DNA of 64,000 bases, from contig NZ_BMQJ01000016.1 in assembly GCF_014648055.1 (NCBI RefSeq), forward strand, positions 62,001 to 126,000. The letters are read 5' to 3'. The translations under genes and the position numbers were made by a program. Every line of letters begins with the position of its first letter. The stretch's first letter is position 1. The notes under the pieces were generated by a model. It did not search any database and was not told the DNA's origin. It was given only the letters and a program-made list of their open reading frames with translations. Origin of the DNA: Streptosporangium pseudovulgare. Its GTDB lineage: Bacteria; Actinomycetota; Actinomycetes; Streptosporangiales; Streptosporangiaceae. Below, one piece after another: positions 63,368-64,000 of this stretch.

Positions 63368-63456
63368 TCGGCAGCCCAATGTTTGTATTCCTAACGTTTA
63401 CCTCCCGAACGATAACACAATCATTAGCGCGCCGAACGACTCGTTAGACTTGCCGC

Positions 63457-63930
63457 ATGGAGAGCGAGGAGACACCCGCCCGGTGGGAGGGCCTGCCCAG
63501 CTGGCTGCTCAGCCAGACCGCCCACCACGCGCACCGCCTGGTGAGCGACGGGTTCTCGTCCGTCGGCGCCCGCGGCTACCACTACCGCCTGCTGGCGACG
63601 CTGGAGGAGTCCGGCCCGGCCAGTCAGGCCGCGCTGGGCCGCCGTAGTGGCATCCACCTCAGTGACATGGTCGCGACGATCAACGAGCTCGCCGATCGCG
63701 AACTGGTCGAACGCGCCCCGGACCCCTCCGACCGGCGGCGCAACATCATCTCGCTGACCTCGGCGGGCAAGCGGCAGCTGCGGCGGCTGGAGAAGCGGCT
63801 GGCCGAATGCCAGGACGAACTGCTGGCTCCGCTGTCGCCCGAGGAGCGACAGCGGTTGGCCGAGCTGCTGTCCAGGCTGCGGGATCACCATGACCGGCGG
63901 ACCCGCATCCCCGAAGAGCCGGGGCGCTGA
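63457..63930 (+). CDS. MarR-family transcriptional regulator
   Basis: A 157-residue MarR protein with winged helix YHYRLLATLEESGPASQAALGRRSGIHLSDMVATINELADRELVERAPDPSDRRRNIISLTSAGKRQL and flanking dimerisation helices. The 89-bp divergent gap to the epoxide hydrolase is AT-rich and holds two copies of CGAACGA and several CGTT/AACG half-sites, consistent with a MarR operator controlling both genes. Confidence 0.92.
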   Translation: MESEETPARWEGLPSWLLSQTAHHAHRLVSDGFSSVGARGYHYRLLATLEESGPASQAALGRRSGIHLSDMVATINELADRELVERAPDPSDRRRNIISLTSAGKRQLRRLEKRLAECQDELLAPLSPEERQRLAELLSRLRDHHDRRTRIPEEPGR

Positions 63931-63963
63931 CCGGGAGCGCGTGGGTGATCAAGGCCCGTCCCG

Positions 63964-63985
63964 CCGCCTGACGGGGGTCAGGCGG
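63964..63985 (+). terminator. Hairpin terminator after the MarR gene
   Basis: 9-bp arms (63964-63972, 63977-63985) around GGGG, 33 bp after the MarR stop. GGGGTCAGGCG recurs at the window end. Confidence 0.75.
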
Positions 63986-64000
63986 TACGGGGGTCAGGCG

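Overview
The window is very GC-rich with strong G/C preference at third codon positions, many GTG/TTG starts and dense ATGA/GTGA gene overlaps. It encodes SARP activators, WYL regulators, a mycothiol enzyme and type II polyketide genes. This fits a filamentous actinomycete; a Streptosporangiales-type organism is my guess, not something the sequence proves. No rRNA, tRNA, CRISPR array, transposase or replication origin was seen.

Layout. 1-6.25 kb: the 3' part of an NRPS operon (PCP-C plus an adenylation relic; A-PCP-C; discrete alpha/beta hydrolase), closed by a strong hairpin. 6.6-10.0 kb: a molybdate regulator and modABC, with a small unknown gene. 10.0-10.7 kb: an arginase remnant and unassigned coding-like sequence. 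10.7-33.1 kb: a type II PKS cluster. It has a TcmI-like cyclase, TcmJ-like cupin, KS-alpha, KS-beta, ACP, TcmN-like aromatase/cyclase, DUF1772 protein, ketoreductase and two ABM monooxygenases, a set resembling pentangular-polyphenol loci. These are followed by sugar genes (4-ketoreductase-like, E1-type 3-dehydratase, aminotransferase), a SARP activator, a [3Fe-4S] ferredoxin, a PEP-utilising phosphotransferase, an amidohydrolase, an FAD monooxygenase, two VC0807-like membrane proteins and a fused ABC exporter. 33.2-41.4 kb: unrelated accessory genes. 41.5-47.8 kb: a candidate peptide (RiPP-like) locus, made of an 18-30 residue micro-ORF, an E1/ThiF-like adenylating enzyme with a PqqD/RRE-like N-terminus, an M50 membrane metalloprotease with a PqqD-like N-terminus, an unknown protein and a divergent AfsR-type activator. 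47.9-57.6 kb: a secreted peptidase, WYL/TetR regulators, an IHF-like protein with an SDR, and an MFS exporter. 57.6-62.1 kb: a detached deoxysugar island (3,5-epimerase, 2,3-dehydratase, 3-ketoreductase, 4-ketoreductase). 62.2-64 kb: an epoxide hydrolase and its likely MarR regulator.

How parts connect. Three sites made of heptamers repeated every 11 bp (TCGAG-like, as SARPs bind) lie upstream of the aminotransferase-SARP operon, of the phosphotransferase operon, and in the divergent promoter region of the sugar island more than 35 kb away. I infer that one SARP regulon joins the PKS and the sugar genes. Rare TTA codons in the aminotransferase (coupled to the SARP) and in the FAD monooxygenase suggest bldA-type control. 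Together the sugar genes could make a 2,3,6-trideoxy- or 4-amino-tetradeoxyhexose, but NDP-glucose synthase, 4,6-dehydratase and glycosyltransferase genes are not in the window.

The strongest candidate for an undescribed system is the micro-ORF/ThiF/M50/SARP locus. The strongest regulatory observation is the set of three SARP-like boxes.
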